Of a stretch of DNA of 64,000 nucleotides, positions 26,065 to 33,345 are shown in pieces (the stretch's first letter is position 1; each line of letters begins with the position of its first letter). The stretch covers positions 62,001-126,000 of the forward strand of contig JAFAAL010000014.1 of assembly GCA_023426575.1 (NCBI GenBank). The letters run 5' to 3'. Source of the DNA: Bacillota bacterium (GTDB taxonomy: Bacteria > Bacillota > Clostridia > Saccharofermentanales > DTU023). Below the pieces are notes generated by a model. It saw only the letters and a list, made by a program, of their open reading frames with translations. It was not told the origin of the DNA and did no database searches. The position numbers and the translations under genes were made by a program.

Positions 26065-27832
26065 CAGCTGTCTCCTCTCTGAGCAGAAGGCGCAAGATCT
26101 CTAAGATCTCAGCACTGGACTGTGGCCGTAGGTCAAGCCCAAAAGTCTGATTGATCTCAGCCATCAAGCTCTGACCTGCGGTCTGCTCGAGCTGCCCTCT
26201 GGCCAAGAGCTGGGGATTATAGAAAAGATCGCGCGCCAGCATATGTGCAAGGACCTCCCCTTGGTTTAAGAGCAGCACCCGATCCGACAGCTCGGCCGCA
26301 TCCTCCATATCGTGTGTGACGAGGATCAAGCTACGTCCTTCATCGCGCAGCTGCTTGAGCAACTTGACCATTTCACGCGAAGCCGCAGGATCCAGCCCTG
26401 CACTCGGTTCGTCGAGCACGAGGATCTCCGTCTCCATGGCCAGCACACCCGCCAGAGCCACGCGACGCATCTCACCGCCTGAGAGCTCAAAGGGAGAGCG
26501 CTCGAGAAAATCCGGGCTCAGACCCACCAGCTCGAGGGCATGCTGGACGCGGCGCTCCACCTCATCGCTCGAAAGTCCCATCTGGCGAGGTCCAAAGGCA
26601 ATATCTTCGCGCACAGTCTCAGCAAAGAGTTGTGTCTCCGGATATTGGAAGACGAGGCCCACCTTCTGGCGGAGGTCACGAATGTTCGTCTTCTCATTGA
26701 GCCGCTGACCGAGCACCTCAATCTCACCGCTCTGCTTCTTTAAGAGGGCATTGAGATGCCAGACAAGCGTGGACTTGCCAGCGCCCGAGGGGCCGAGAAT
26801 CGAGAGGATCTCCCCACGGCGCAGATCCATGGACAGATGTCTCAGGGCCTCGTGGGCCAGGGGCAGGTCGGGACGATAGGTATAACTCAGATCACGGACG
26901 GCCACGACCACTTCTCGCTCTAGGATGTCGGCGCTACGCTGGCGATATCGATCCATCACAGACTGAGCGAGTTCTCTCTTGCTCTGGCTCATTGGGACAG
27001 CTTTGAAGGCATCGAGAAGAACCTTTGTCAATTCTCTTAAAGACTCTTCTTGATCGCGTCCCTCGAGATCATAGGGGATGCCAAGTTCACGCATGATGTA
27101 GAGTAGCTGCGGCAAGAGCAAGTGAAATTCACTCATCTCAGCGTCTTTAAAAAAGGTCTGAACGGAGCCGTGATAGGCCAGCTGCCCTTCCTTGAGGACC
27201 ATGACCTCGTCAGCAGTCAGAGCTTCTTCCATGTCATGCGTAATATTGATTAGAGTGAGATCTTTCTGGGCGGCCAGAGCACGGATAAAATCAAAGAGTT
27301 CGCGTGCCGTCATGGGGTCCAACATAGATGTTGCCTCATCGAGGAGGAGGACATCAGGACGCATGACGAGGATGCCTGCAAGTGCGAGCTTTTGCTTCTG
27401 CCCCCCCGAGAGCTCAGTGGGCTCATTTTGGGCATAGGGGCTGAGGCCGACGAGTTCTAGAGCCTCATCGACGCGCTGCCTCAGTAAAGGATTGGCAATG
27501 CCGCGATTCTCAAGCCCAAAGGCAACGTCCTCCTCGACCGTCGTCGCAACAATCTGATTGTCTGGATTCTGGAAGACAATGCCAAGTCTCGAGCGCAAGA
27601 CTTGCACATTTTCCTCAGTATGAGGGCTCAGGCCAAAGAGGCTAAGAGATCCTGAGCTCGGTTCAAAGAGGGCGGCGAGAAGCTTGGCTAAACTAGACTT
27701 CCCAGAGCCATTGGCGCCGAGAATGGCGATATGGCGGCCAGAGTCCAAGCAAAAATTGAGCTTCTGCAGAGCGGGTGCAGAGGCCGAATCAGGATAGACA
27801 AAGCCTAAATTGTCAGCTCGAGCAAATTCCAA
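26054..27832 (-). CDS. fused EcfA1-EcfA2 energy-coupling factor ATPase
   Basis: One 592-residue chain carrying two complete ECF-type ATPases, normally two genes. Domain 1 (about 1-245): Walker A GANGSGKS (39-46), FQNPDNQ, signature LSGGQKQ, Walker B VLLLDEA. Domain 2 (about 305-540): Walker A GPSGAGKST (347-355), FQYPETQ, signature LSGGEMRR, Walker B ILVLDEP. A linker of about 60 residues joins them. The start is TTG 27832, the first codon after an in-frame stop, with GGGAGG seven bases upstream. Both domains keep all catalytic motifs, so both are probably active and drive EcfT. Confidence 0.93.
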   Translation of the reverse strand: MEFARADNLGFVYPDSASAPALQKLNFCLDSGRHIAILGANGSGKSSLAKLLAALFEPSSGSLSLFGLSPHTEENVQVLRSRLGIVFQNPDNQIVATTVEEDVAFGLENRGIANPLLRQRVDEALELVGLSPYAQNEPTELSGGQKQKLALAGILVMRPDVLLLDEATSMLDPMTARELFDFIRALAAQKDLTLINITHDMEEALTADEVMVLKEGQLAYHGSVQTFFKDAEMSEFHLLLPQLLYIMRELGIPYDLEGRDQEESLRELTKVLLDAFKAVPMSQSKRELAQSVMDRYRQRSADILEREVVVAVRDLSYTYRPDLPLAHEALRHLSMDLRRGEILSILGPSGAGKSTLVWHLNALLKKQSGEIEVLGQRLNEKTNIRDLRQKVGLVFQYPETQLFAETVREDIAFGPRQMGLSSDEVERRVQHALELVGLSPDFLERSPFELSGGEMRRVALAGVLAMETEILVLDEPSAGLDPAASREMVKLLKQLRDEGRSLILVTHDMEDAAELSDRVLLLNQGEVLAHMLARDLFYNPQLLARGQLEQTAGQSLMAEINQTFGLDLRPQSSAEILEILRLLLREETADGL

Positions 27833-27857
27833 TCACGGCCTCCCAATCTGAGCAAAA

Positions 27858-27898
27858 TAAGAGTAAAGAAAAGGGATGCCACTTGCGGTAACATCCCT
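27858..27898 (-). terminator. terminator after rplQ
   Basis: AGGGATG / CATCCCT stem with an inner CCGC/GTGG pairing, followed on the minus strand by TTTTCTTT. It separates the ribosomal operon from the ECF genes, at least partly. Confidence 0.7.
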
Positions 27899-27922
27899 CC
27901 TTCGCGTGCTGTTGTCGCCAAA

Positions 27923-28447
27923 TTAGACGAGCTGCAAGAGCACCATTTCGGCGGCATCACCCCGGCGCTGACCCAGGCGGATGATTCTTGTGTACCCGCC
28001 CTGGCGTCCCTTGTAGCGGGGAGCGAGCTCGTTCATCACGTGGTTGACCGTGTTGATGCGCTGACCATTCTCATCCTTGAACTCATAGAGCTCAGCAATG
28101 AGCTTGCGACGGGCAGCAAGTCTTGAAGGATCATCCTTCTGGACCTTGACAGTCGTCATCTCGCGCTCGACGCGATCATACTTGGCCCCAGACTTGGACG
28201 TGGCGGTCTGCAGAATCTTGCGACCCTTGGCATCGAGCTTGGCCGCTGATTTTTGCACCTCGACCTCGGTAAAATTCTCATGCTCTCTCACGGCGAGGCT
28301 GATCAACTTCTCAGCCATCTTCTGAACTTCGAGAGCTCTCGTCTTCGTTGTTTTTAATTCCCCGTTCACCATTAGGCTCGTCAGCTGCTGTTTCAAAATC
28401 GCCTTGCGCTGATGCGTGGGACGGGAGAGTTGTCTGTATCCGGACAT
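27923..28447 (-). CDS. rplQ: 50S ribosomal protein L17, with insertion
   Basis: Large-subunit protein near the exit tunnel. The conserved start (RPTHQRKAILKQQLTSLMVNG, shortened here) and end (GGYTRIIRLGQRRGDAAEMV) are clear. At 174 residues it is about 50 longer than most L17. The extra part lies roughly at residues 55-108, is charged, and interrupts the middle of the fold. It follows rpoA by 25 bases and ends the operon. Confidence 0.95.
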   Translation of the reverse strand: MSGYRQLSRPTHQRKAILKQQLTSLMVNGELKTTKTRALEVQKMAEKLISLAVREHENFTEVEVQKSAAKLDAKGRKILQTATSKSGAKYDRVEREMTTVKVQKDDPSRLAARRKLIAELYEFKDENGQRINTVNHVMNELAPRYKGRQGGYTRIIRLGQRRGDAAEMVLLQLV

Positions 28448-28472
28448 GTTTTCCTCCTAAATATATACGGGA

Positions 28473-29432
28473 CTAAATCTCGGTCAGAGATTCAGCGAGA
28501 GTCAAATGATTGTCATTGAGTTTTGCGACGACTTCCTCGAGCGACTTCTTGCCGAGGTTGCGCACCTTCATCATATCTTCTTCTGTCTTGGCGACCAGAT
28601 CTCCGATCGTGTTGATGTTGGCGCGCTTTAAGCAGTTATAAGTCCTGACTGAGAAGTCGAGGTCCTCGATCGGGCTGGCCATGAGGCCATCCACTTCAGC
28701 TGCAGCTTTTTCAGCCATCTCTTCTTGAGGCTTGAGATCACTGCTGAGCTGCGTAAAGATCTGGAAGCGCTCAATCAGGTGGTCTGCGGCATAGTTAATC
28801 GCATCGCCACAACTCATCGTGCCATCCGTCTCGAGTTCAAAGATCAACTTGTCGTAATCCGTAAATTGACCGACACGGGTATCCTCGACCTTGAAGTTGG
28901 CGCGACGGACAGGATTGAAAATCGAATCGATGGGAATGACTCCGATCGGCTGATTGGGCCATTTATTGCGATCTGCACTGTTATAGCCGACGCCAGCAGA
29001 GATGGTCATCTCCATAAAGAGGCGGCCACTGCCATTTAAGGTGGCAATGACGAGATCCTTGTTGATGATTTCCACCTCGTCATCATGAACGATATCCCCA
29101 GCGGTCAGAGTGCCCGAAAAGCCCTCCTCGCTCGAAATATAGACGGACTTGGGACCTGGGACATGGAGCTTGGCGCGGATATCCTTAACGTTGAGGATAA
29201 TCTCGGTCATGTCTTCGATGACACCAGGAATAGTCGAAAACTCATGGTAGACAGATTCGACTCTAATTGCGGTGACAGCATATCCGGGCAATGAAGAGAG
29301 CAGCACGCGGCGCAGCGCATTGCCGAGCGTGATTCCATAGCCACGCTCCAGGGGTTCAATGCTATAGACAGCCCTGCTCTTCTCTTCGTTAATTTCCAGA
29401 CATTCAATTTGCGGTACGATCGTTTCGATCAT
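28473..29432 (-). CDS. rpoA: RNA polymerase subunit alpha
   Basis: Alpha dimers nucleate RNA polymerase assembly and the C-terminal domain binds UP elements and activators. The 319 residues show the N-terminal domain (YGITLGNALRRVLLSSLPGYAV), the linker EEMAEKAAAEV and the C-terminal domain (FSVRTYNCLKRANINTIGDLV, RNLGKKSLEEV). It sits between rpsK and rplQ. rpsD, often found between rpsK and rpoA in Clostridia, is absent here. Confidence 0.98.
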   Translation of the reverse strand: MIETIVPQIECLEINEEKSRAVYSIEPLERGYGITLGNALRRVLLSSLPGYAVTAIRVESVYHEFSTIPGVIEDMTEIILNVKDIRAKLHVPGPKSVYISSEEGFSGTLTAGDIVHDDEVEIINKDLVIATLNGSGRLFMEMTISAGVGYNSADRNKWPNQPIGVIPIDSIFNPVRRANFKVEDTRVGQFTDYDKLIFELETDGTMSCGDAINYAADHLIERFQIFTQLSSDLKPQEEMAEKAAAEVDGLMASPIEDLDFSVRTYNCLKRANINTIGDLVAKTEEDMMKVRNLGKKSLEEVVAKLNDNHLTLAESLTEI

Positions 29433-29470
29433 CTGAGCCTCCTCCGGTCTATCTCAAACAAAATACGTTT

Positions 29471-29881
29471 CTAAACTCTTCTGCGCTTCGGCGGACGGCA
29501 ACCATTGTGAGGCAGCGGCGTGACGTCACGGATCATGGTCACTTCGAGACCTGCGGTAGATAGGGCGCGAATCGCGGACTCACGGCCTGAACCAGGTCCA
29601 CGGACATAGACATCGACGTACTTCATGCCGTGATCGACGGCCGTCTTGGCAGCTTGTTCGGCGGAGAGTTGGGCGGCAAATGGCGTTCCCTTACGCGAGC
29701 CCTTCATGCCCTGCACCCCGGCAGAGGACCAGGAGATGGCATTGCCTTCAAGGTCCGTAATCGTCACAATCGTATTATTGAAGGTCGAGTGGATGTGGGC
29801 TGCGCCCTTCTCCACCATCTTCCGATCTCTTCTTCTGGGTCTCGCTGCTGCTCTCCCCTTGCCACGTTTGACTTTAGACAT
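29471..29881 (-). CDS. rpsK: 30S ribosomal protein S11
   Basis: Platform protein of the small subunit. The 136 residues include the conserved [45 protein letters not shown] and the end [14 protein letters not shown] basic N-terminal stretch of about 20 residues is slightly long but common in Gram-positives. It lies between rpsM (11 bases) and rpoA. Confidence 0.98.
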   Translation of the reverse strand: MSKVKRGKGRAAARPRRRDRKMVEKGAAHIHSTFNNTIVTITDLEGNAISWSSAGVQGMKGSRKGTPFAAQLSAEQAAKTAVDHGMKYVDVYVRGPGSGRESAIRALSTAGLEVTMIRDVTPLPHNGCRPPKRRRV

Positions 29882-29892
29882 CTTGCACCTCC

Positions 29893-30261
29893 CTACTTAC
29901 GCTTCTTAGCCATTGTGCGCTTGGGTCCCTTGCGAGTCCGGGCGTTTGTCTTCGTCCGCTGCCCGCGAACAGGCAGACCCATGCGGTGACGGCGACCACG
30001 ATAGCAGCCAATTTCCGTCAGGCGCTTGATGTTCATCGCGACTTCACGACGGAGGTCACCCTCGACGTGATACTCGTTATCGATGATCTCTCTGATCTTC
30101 GTGATCTCTTCTTCGCTGAGATCCTTGACTCTGGTGTCGGGATTGATCCCGGTCCTAGCTAAAATATCATTTGATGTCGTGCGGCCAATGCCAAAAATAT
30201 ATGTCAGGCCAATTTCCACACGCTTTTCATTGGGTAAGTCTACCCCGGCAATACGTGCCAT
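29893..30261 (-). CDS. rpsM: 30S ribosomal protein S13
   Basis: Head protein contacting the P-site tRNA and the large subunit. The 122 residues begin [19 protein letters not shown] and end with the basic tail [31 protein letters not shown] is the helix-turn-helix part. I take ATG 30261, six bases after AGGAGGTG; an in-frame GTG nine bases upstream overlaps the SD. Confidence 0.97.
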   Translation of the reverse strand: MARIAGVDLPNEKRVEIGLTYIFGIGRTTSNDILARTGINPDTRVKDLSEEEITKIREIIDNEYHVEGDLRREVAMNIKRLTEIGCYRGRRHRMGLPVRGQRTKTNARTRKGPKRTMAKKRK

Positions 30262-30382
30262 GCACTGCACCTCCTGTGCCTAGTTCTTGAATGTAATAAT
30301 CTATATATATAAGGCTTGCCGGGGAAAGTGCCCTCGCGGGCCAGCCGCTTTCCGGCCGACAAAAAGAAAGTAGCGTCAAGGA

Positions 30383-30496
30383 CTAGCCCTGGCGCTGCTT
30401 GTGTTTCGGATCAGAGCAAATCACCATGACCCGTCCGCGCCGCTTGATGACACGGCACTTTTCACAGATTGGTTTTACCGATGGTCTCACTTTCAT
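30383..30496 (-). CDS. rpmJ: 50S ribosomal protein L36, zinc form
   Basis: Short gene of 37 codons: [20 protein letters not shown] is followed by [17 protein letters not shown]. Cys11, Cys14, Cys27 and His32 are the zinc ligands of the C+ form. SD AAGGAG precedes the ATG. It is the first gene after a promoter and hairpin leader, and rpsM follows 121 bases downstream. Confidence 0.97.
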   Translation of the reverse strand: MKVRPSVKPICEKCRVIKRRGRVMVICSDPKHKQRQG

Positions 30497-30544
30497 CTGT
30501 CTGCTCCTTTCTAATCACAAAGACAGTTCTGTGGGCTATTAACA

Positions 30545-30583
30545 GTCCGAAATGAGGCCAGAGAAAAATGGCCCTTTTCGGAC
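30545..30583 (-). promoter_or_regulatory. stem-loop in the rpmJ-rpsM-rpsK-rpoA-rplQ leader
   Basis: GTCCGAAA / TTTCGGAC outer stem and GGCCA / TGGCC inner stem lie within the predicted 5' leader, starting a few bases after the expected transcript start. It lacks a following T-run. It may be an autogenous ribosomal-protein control site or a stability element; this is inference. Confidence 0.45.
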
Positions 30584-30593
30584 ACGCTAAGGT

Positions 30594-30621
30594 ATTCTAA
30601 CAGAATGAGAAGAGATTGCAA
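30594..30621 (-). promoter_or_regulatory. promoter of the alpha-type ribosomal operon
   Basis: On the minus strand TTGCAA, a 16-base spacer and TAGAAT preceded by TGT (extended -10). It separates infA from rpmJ in a 157-base gap. Confidence 0.65.
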
Positions 30622-30653
30622 GCCCAAACGCCGTATTTGGCGAATGAATTTGG

Positions 30654-30872
30654 CTATTTTGAACGCCAGGTGATGCGTCCCTTGGTCAAATCATAGGGGG
30701 ACAGTTCTAGCGTGACGTGATCGCCTGTCAAAATCTTGATGTAGTGCTGACGCAATTTCCCACTGAGGTGTGCCTGGACCTCGTGTCCGTTCTCCAGGCG
30801 CACGATAAAGATGGTGTTCGGCAGGGTCTCGACGACGACGCCCTTGACTTCGATTAGATCTTCCTTTGCCAA
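30654..30872 (-). CDS. infA: translation initiation factor IF-1
   Basis: OB-fold factor that binds the ribosomal A site with IF-2 and IF-3. The 72 residues ([20 protein letters not shown] ... [16 protein letters not shown]) have canonical length and sequence. It is six bases after the KOW gene in the adk-map-KOW-infA run. Confidence 0.98.
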   Translation of the reverse strand: MAKEDLIEVKGVVVETLPNTIFIVRLENGHEVQAHLSGKLRQHYIKILTGDHVTLELSPYDLTKGRITWRSK

Positions 30873-30878
30873 ATGTGC

Positions 30879-31205
30879 TTATTCTCCTTCACAATATCTC
30901 TTGATAAGACTTCGGACGGCTGCCTCACGCGCGCCACTTCCCTCCCCCAAATTCGCGATCGCCCACAGACTCTCGCCATCCAGCGCCTGCTCTAGGAATT
31001 GCAGTTGCTTCGGATTCTTCGCCTTGGGAGATAGCCAGCTACGATAATGACCATCGACTAAGTATAGTCGCTGTGAGTACTCGTTGAGGTCATGTCCCAC
31101 GACAAGGTATATTCGTCCTGCATCATGACCTGCTAAAGAGCGCACGAGGGCACCTAGCCAGAAGTCTCCAGACGCTAGTTTATCAGTATCACAGGGTGAA
31201 CTCAA
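30879..31205 (-). CDS. KOW-domain RNA-binding protein
   Basis: Small protein of 108 residues. LGALVRSLAGHDAGRIYLVVGH and YLVDGHYRSWLSPKAKNPKQLQ (two separate parts) fit the KOW fold of the L14e/L19e-like protein found between map and infA in Clostridia. Its role is not established; binding ribosomal RNA is assumed from the fold. The start is TTG 31205 with GGAG seven bases upstream. The C-terminal 40 residues form a helix of unknown role. Confidence 0.8.
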   Translation of the reverse strand: MSSPCDTDKLASGDFWLGALVRSLAGHDAGRIYLVVGHDLNEYSQRLYLVDGHYRSWLSPKAKNPKQLQFLEQALDGESLWAIANLGEGSGAREAAVRSLIKRYCEGE

Positions 31206-31219
31206 GTCTTTTCTCCAAG

Positions 31220-32026
31220 CTATGCCAGTGAGGGGGGCGGCAGAAAATCAGGGGCTAGGGGCTGCTCATAGCCTGGACAGGTCAGGACATAGGGACCCGT
31301 TTCTAAAATCGCAAAACTATTCTCATAGTGAGCGGCGGCGGAGCCATCTCGCGTGACGATCGTCCAGCCGTCCGATTTGAGTCGGATACTGGGGCTAGCG
31401 AGGGTGATCATCGGCTCGAGAGCGAGGCAGATACCCGCCTGTAGACGCAGACCACGACCCGCCTTGCCATAATTGAGAAGGTCTGGATCCTCATGGAGAT
31501 GGCGGCCAATGCCGTGGCCCGTAAGTTCTCTGACGATGCCATAGCCCCTGGCCTCGACGTGGGTCTGAACCGCGGCGGAGATGTCACCGAGCCGCCTGCC
31601 GACCTGCGCCTCGCGAACAGCCAGCCAAAAGGCCTCCTCAGCCGTCCTGACGAGCTCTCTCAACTCCTCGGAGACCTGCCCACAACAGAAGGTGCGACAA
31701 GCGTCGCCGTGGAAGCCATCGTAGTAGGCACCGACATCGATGGAGACGATATCGCCATCTGCCAAGAGGCGGTCTGAAGTCGGAATACCATGGACGACCT
31801 CCTCGTTGATCGAAATACAAGCAGAACCTGTAAAGGGAGGGTCACCATAGCCGAGGAATGAGGGAATCGCGCCCTGGCTGCGAATCGTCTCTTCGACCAC
31901 GCGGTTGATCTCGGCAGTGGAAACACCCACTTCGATGTAGGGTTTGACCGCCTCGAAAACGGCTGCCGTCATCGCACCGGCGACTTTCATCTTTTCAATT
32001 TCTGCTTCAGTTTTCAAATAGATCAT
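31220..32026 (-). CDS. map: methionine aminopeptidase type I
   Basis: Removes the initiator methionine from new proteins. The 268 residues show FLGYGDPPFTGSACISINEEVVHG (read as two adjacent blocks), the metal ligands in SIDVGAYYDGFHGDA, GHGIGRHLHEDP and CLALEPM, with a final Glu in the C-terminal TRDGSAAAHYENSF. No N-terminal zinc or SH3 domain. It lies 15 bases after adk. Confidence 0.97.
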   Translation of the reverse strand: MIYLKTEAEIEKMKVAGAMTAAVFEAVKPYIEVGVSTAEINRVVEETIRSQGAIPSFLGYGDPPFTGSACISINEEVVHGIPTSDRLLADGDIVSIDVGAYYDGFHGDACRTFCCGQVSEELRELVRTAEEAFWLAVREAQVGRRLGDISAAVQTHVEARGYGIVRELTGHGIGRHLHEDPDLLNYGKAGRGLRLQAGICLALEPMITLASPSIRLKSDGWTIVTRDGSAAAHYENSFAILETGPYVLTCPGYEQPLAPDFLPPPSLA

Positions 32027-32041
32027 CTTAGATCTGCCTCT

Positions 32042-32728
32042 CTAATAATCCGCCAACTCATCGGGCACCACTGCGCCGAGATGTTTTAAAATCAATTTGC
32101 CAGTCTCCCCGAGACTTCGATCCTCATTGATAACGGTGAAGAGAATCCCCTTGTCCTCATAGTATGTGATCAGCGGTTGACTCAGCTCGCGATAGATGGC
32201 AAGTCTCTGCTTGATGGCCTCGACACGATCATCGTCTCGACGCGTCAACTTGCCCCCGCAGAGCTTGCAACGCGTGCTCCCATCTACCTCTTCAGGATCG
32301 AGATTATAGTTGTGACCACAGAGAGTGCAGACATGGCGACGCGATAGCCGATGAATGATGATATCTTCGTCTGCCTGAATCAAGATGGCTGCATTGAGAT
32401 CGCGGGACCAGAGGCGCAACATCTCGTCGAGAACTTCCGCCTGGGTCCGTGAGCGCGGGTAGCCATCGAGGATGAATCCCGAGTCACAATCTGTCTTCGT
32501 CAGGCGATTGGCGACAAGGCGATTGGTCAAGTGGTCTGGCACCAGTTGACCCTCAGACATGTAGCTGTTGGCCTCTTTGCCGAGGGCCGTGCCCGCAGTG
32601 ATCTCCTCGCGAAAAATAGCACCCGTCGAAATATGGGGCAGGGCGAGCGCCTTGGCGAGCAAGACGGCAATCGAGCCCTTGCCAGCCCCTGGGGGGCCCA
32701 AAAGCACAATGTTCCTAGAGTTCTCCAT
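32042..32728 (-). CDS. adk: adenylate kinase, zinc-LID form
   Basis: Interconverts ATP, ADP and AMP. P-loop GPPGAGKG (11-18), the AMP-binding region HISTGAIFREE, FILDGYPRSRTQ, and a LID domain with four cysteines (134, 137, 154, 157) that bind zinc in Gram-positive enzymes. The 228 residues are slightly long. In most Bacillota adk directly follows secY; here secY is 17 kb away and adk has its own promoter. Confidence 0.97.
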   Translation of the reverse strand: MENSRNIVLLGPPGAGKGSIAVLLAKALALPHISTGAIFREEITAGTALGKEANSYMSEGQLVPDHLTNRLVANRLTKTDCDSGFILDGYPRSRTQAEVLDEMLRLWSRDLNAAILIQADEDIIIHRLSRRHVCTLCGHNYNLDPEEVDGSTRCKLCGGKLTRRDDDRVEAIKQRLAIYRELSQPLITYYEDKGILFTVINEDRSLGETGKLILKHLGAVVPDELADY

Positions 32729-32755
32729 ATGGCAGCGCCTCCTATCTCTTGTGCT

Positions 32756-32783
32756 AGTTTACAACAGAAAGATGATTTGTGAA
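32756..32783 (-). promoter_or_regulatory. promoter of the adk-map-infA run
   Basis: Minus strand TTCACA, a 16-base spacer and TAAACT; an AGGAGG SD lies between it and the adk ATG. It fits adk now being first in its operon. Confidence 0.55.
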
Positions 32784-32803
32784 GAGAGGGACTGAAAATG
32801 GCA

Positions 32804-32830
32804 TAAAAAAAGCGCCGCTTGCGGCGACGC
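32804..32830 (-). terminator. terminator after rpsT
   Basis: GTCGCCGC / GCGGCGC stem with an AA loop, followed on the minus strand by seven T. Confidence 0.88.
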
Positions 32831-32850
32831 CCCTCTGAGCTCAATGAGTG

Positions 32851-33114
32851 CTACTTCGTCATGTTCTTTAGTTTCTTGGCCAAGCGCGACTTCTTCCGAG
32901 CAGCTTTATTCTTATGCACTAGGCCTCTTTTGACAGCCTTGTCGAGGGCCACTTGGGTGTCCTTGACGAGCTTTTCAGCCTGATCAGAGACCTCATCAAT
33001 AGCTCTCTCGCTCTTTTTGATGACTGTCTTGAGCTGGCTCTTAGCGTGCTTGTTGAACTTGGCCCGACTACGGCTAGAAGAAACACGTTTAATCGCTGAC
33101 TTAATGTTCGGCAT
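32851..33114 (-). CDS. rpsT: 30S ribosomal protein S20
   Basis: Small basic helical protein binding the 5' domain of 16S rRNA. The 87 residues start MPNIKSAIKRVSSSRSRAKF and keep the typical AVKRGLVHKNKAARKKSRLAK end. It stands alone with its own promoter and terminator. In many genomes it is beside holA; here holA is 30 kb away. Confidence 0.97.
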   Translation of the reverse strand: MPNIKSAIKRVSSSRSRAKFNKHAKSQLKTVIKKSERAIDEVSDQAEKLVKDTQVALDKAVKRGLVHKNKAARKKSRLAKKLKNMTK

Positions 33115-33177
33115 AATTGACCTCCTGCTTGTCGTCGCTAGCTTCGGCAGTCCTCAAATGACTCTAGCGCAGAGAAG

Positions 33178-33206
33178 ATTCTAGCACGTTTGAAACCTCA
33201 AGACAA
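33178..33206 (-). promoter_or_regulatory. promoter of rpsT
   Basis: Minus strand TTGTCT, a 17-base spacer and TAGAAT with a TGC extended -10. Predicted leader of about 57 bases before rpsT. Confidence 0.65.
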
Positions 33207-33264
33207 ATATTTCCCTAAGCTCACCTTCAGGCTCTCCTCAGCCGCTGGCGGATCTCCATGAGAA

Positions 33265-33273
33265 TGTTATAAT
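33265..33273 (+). promoter_or_regulatory. extended -10 promoter of rnj
   Basis: TGT followed by a perfect TATAAT, about 73 bases before the RNase J ATG. The -35 region is weak, which an extended -10 can offset. Confidence 0.6.
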
Positions 33274-33345
33274 GAGAAAAATCCTCAAAGTGATGATAAA
33301 ACGACAATATGGATAGCAAGTGATGCATTTAAGGAGTTTTCATAG

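Noticed and set aside
30262..30270. GTG start for rpsM three codons upstream
   Set aside because: It overlaps the AGGAGGTG SD; the family start MARIAG at ATG 30261 is well spaced.
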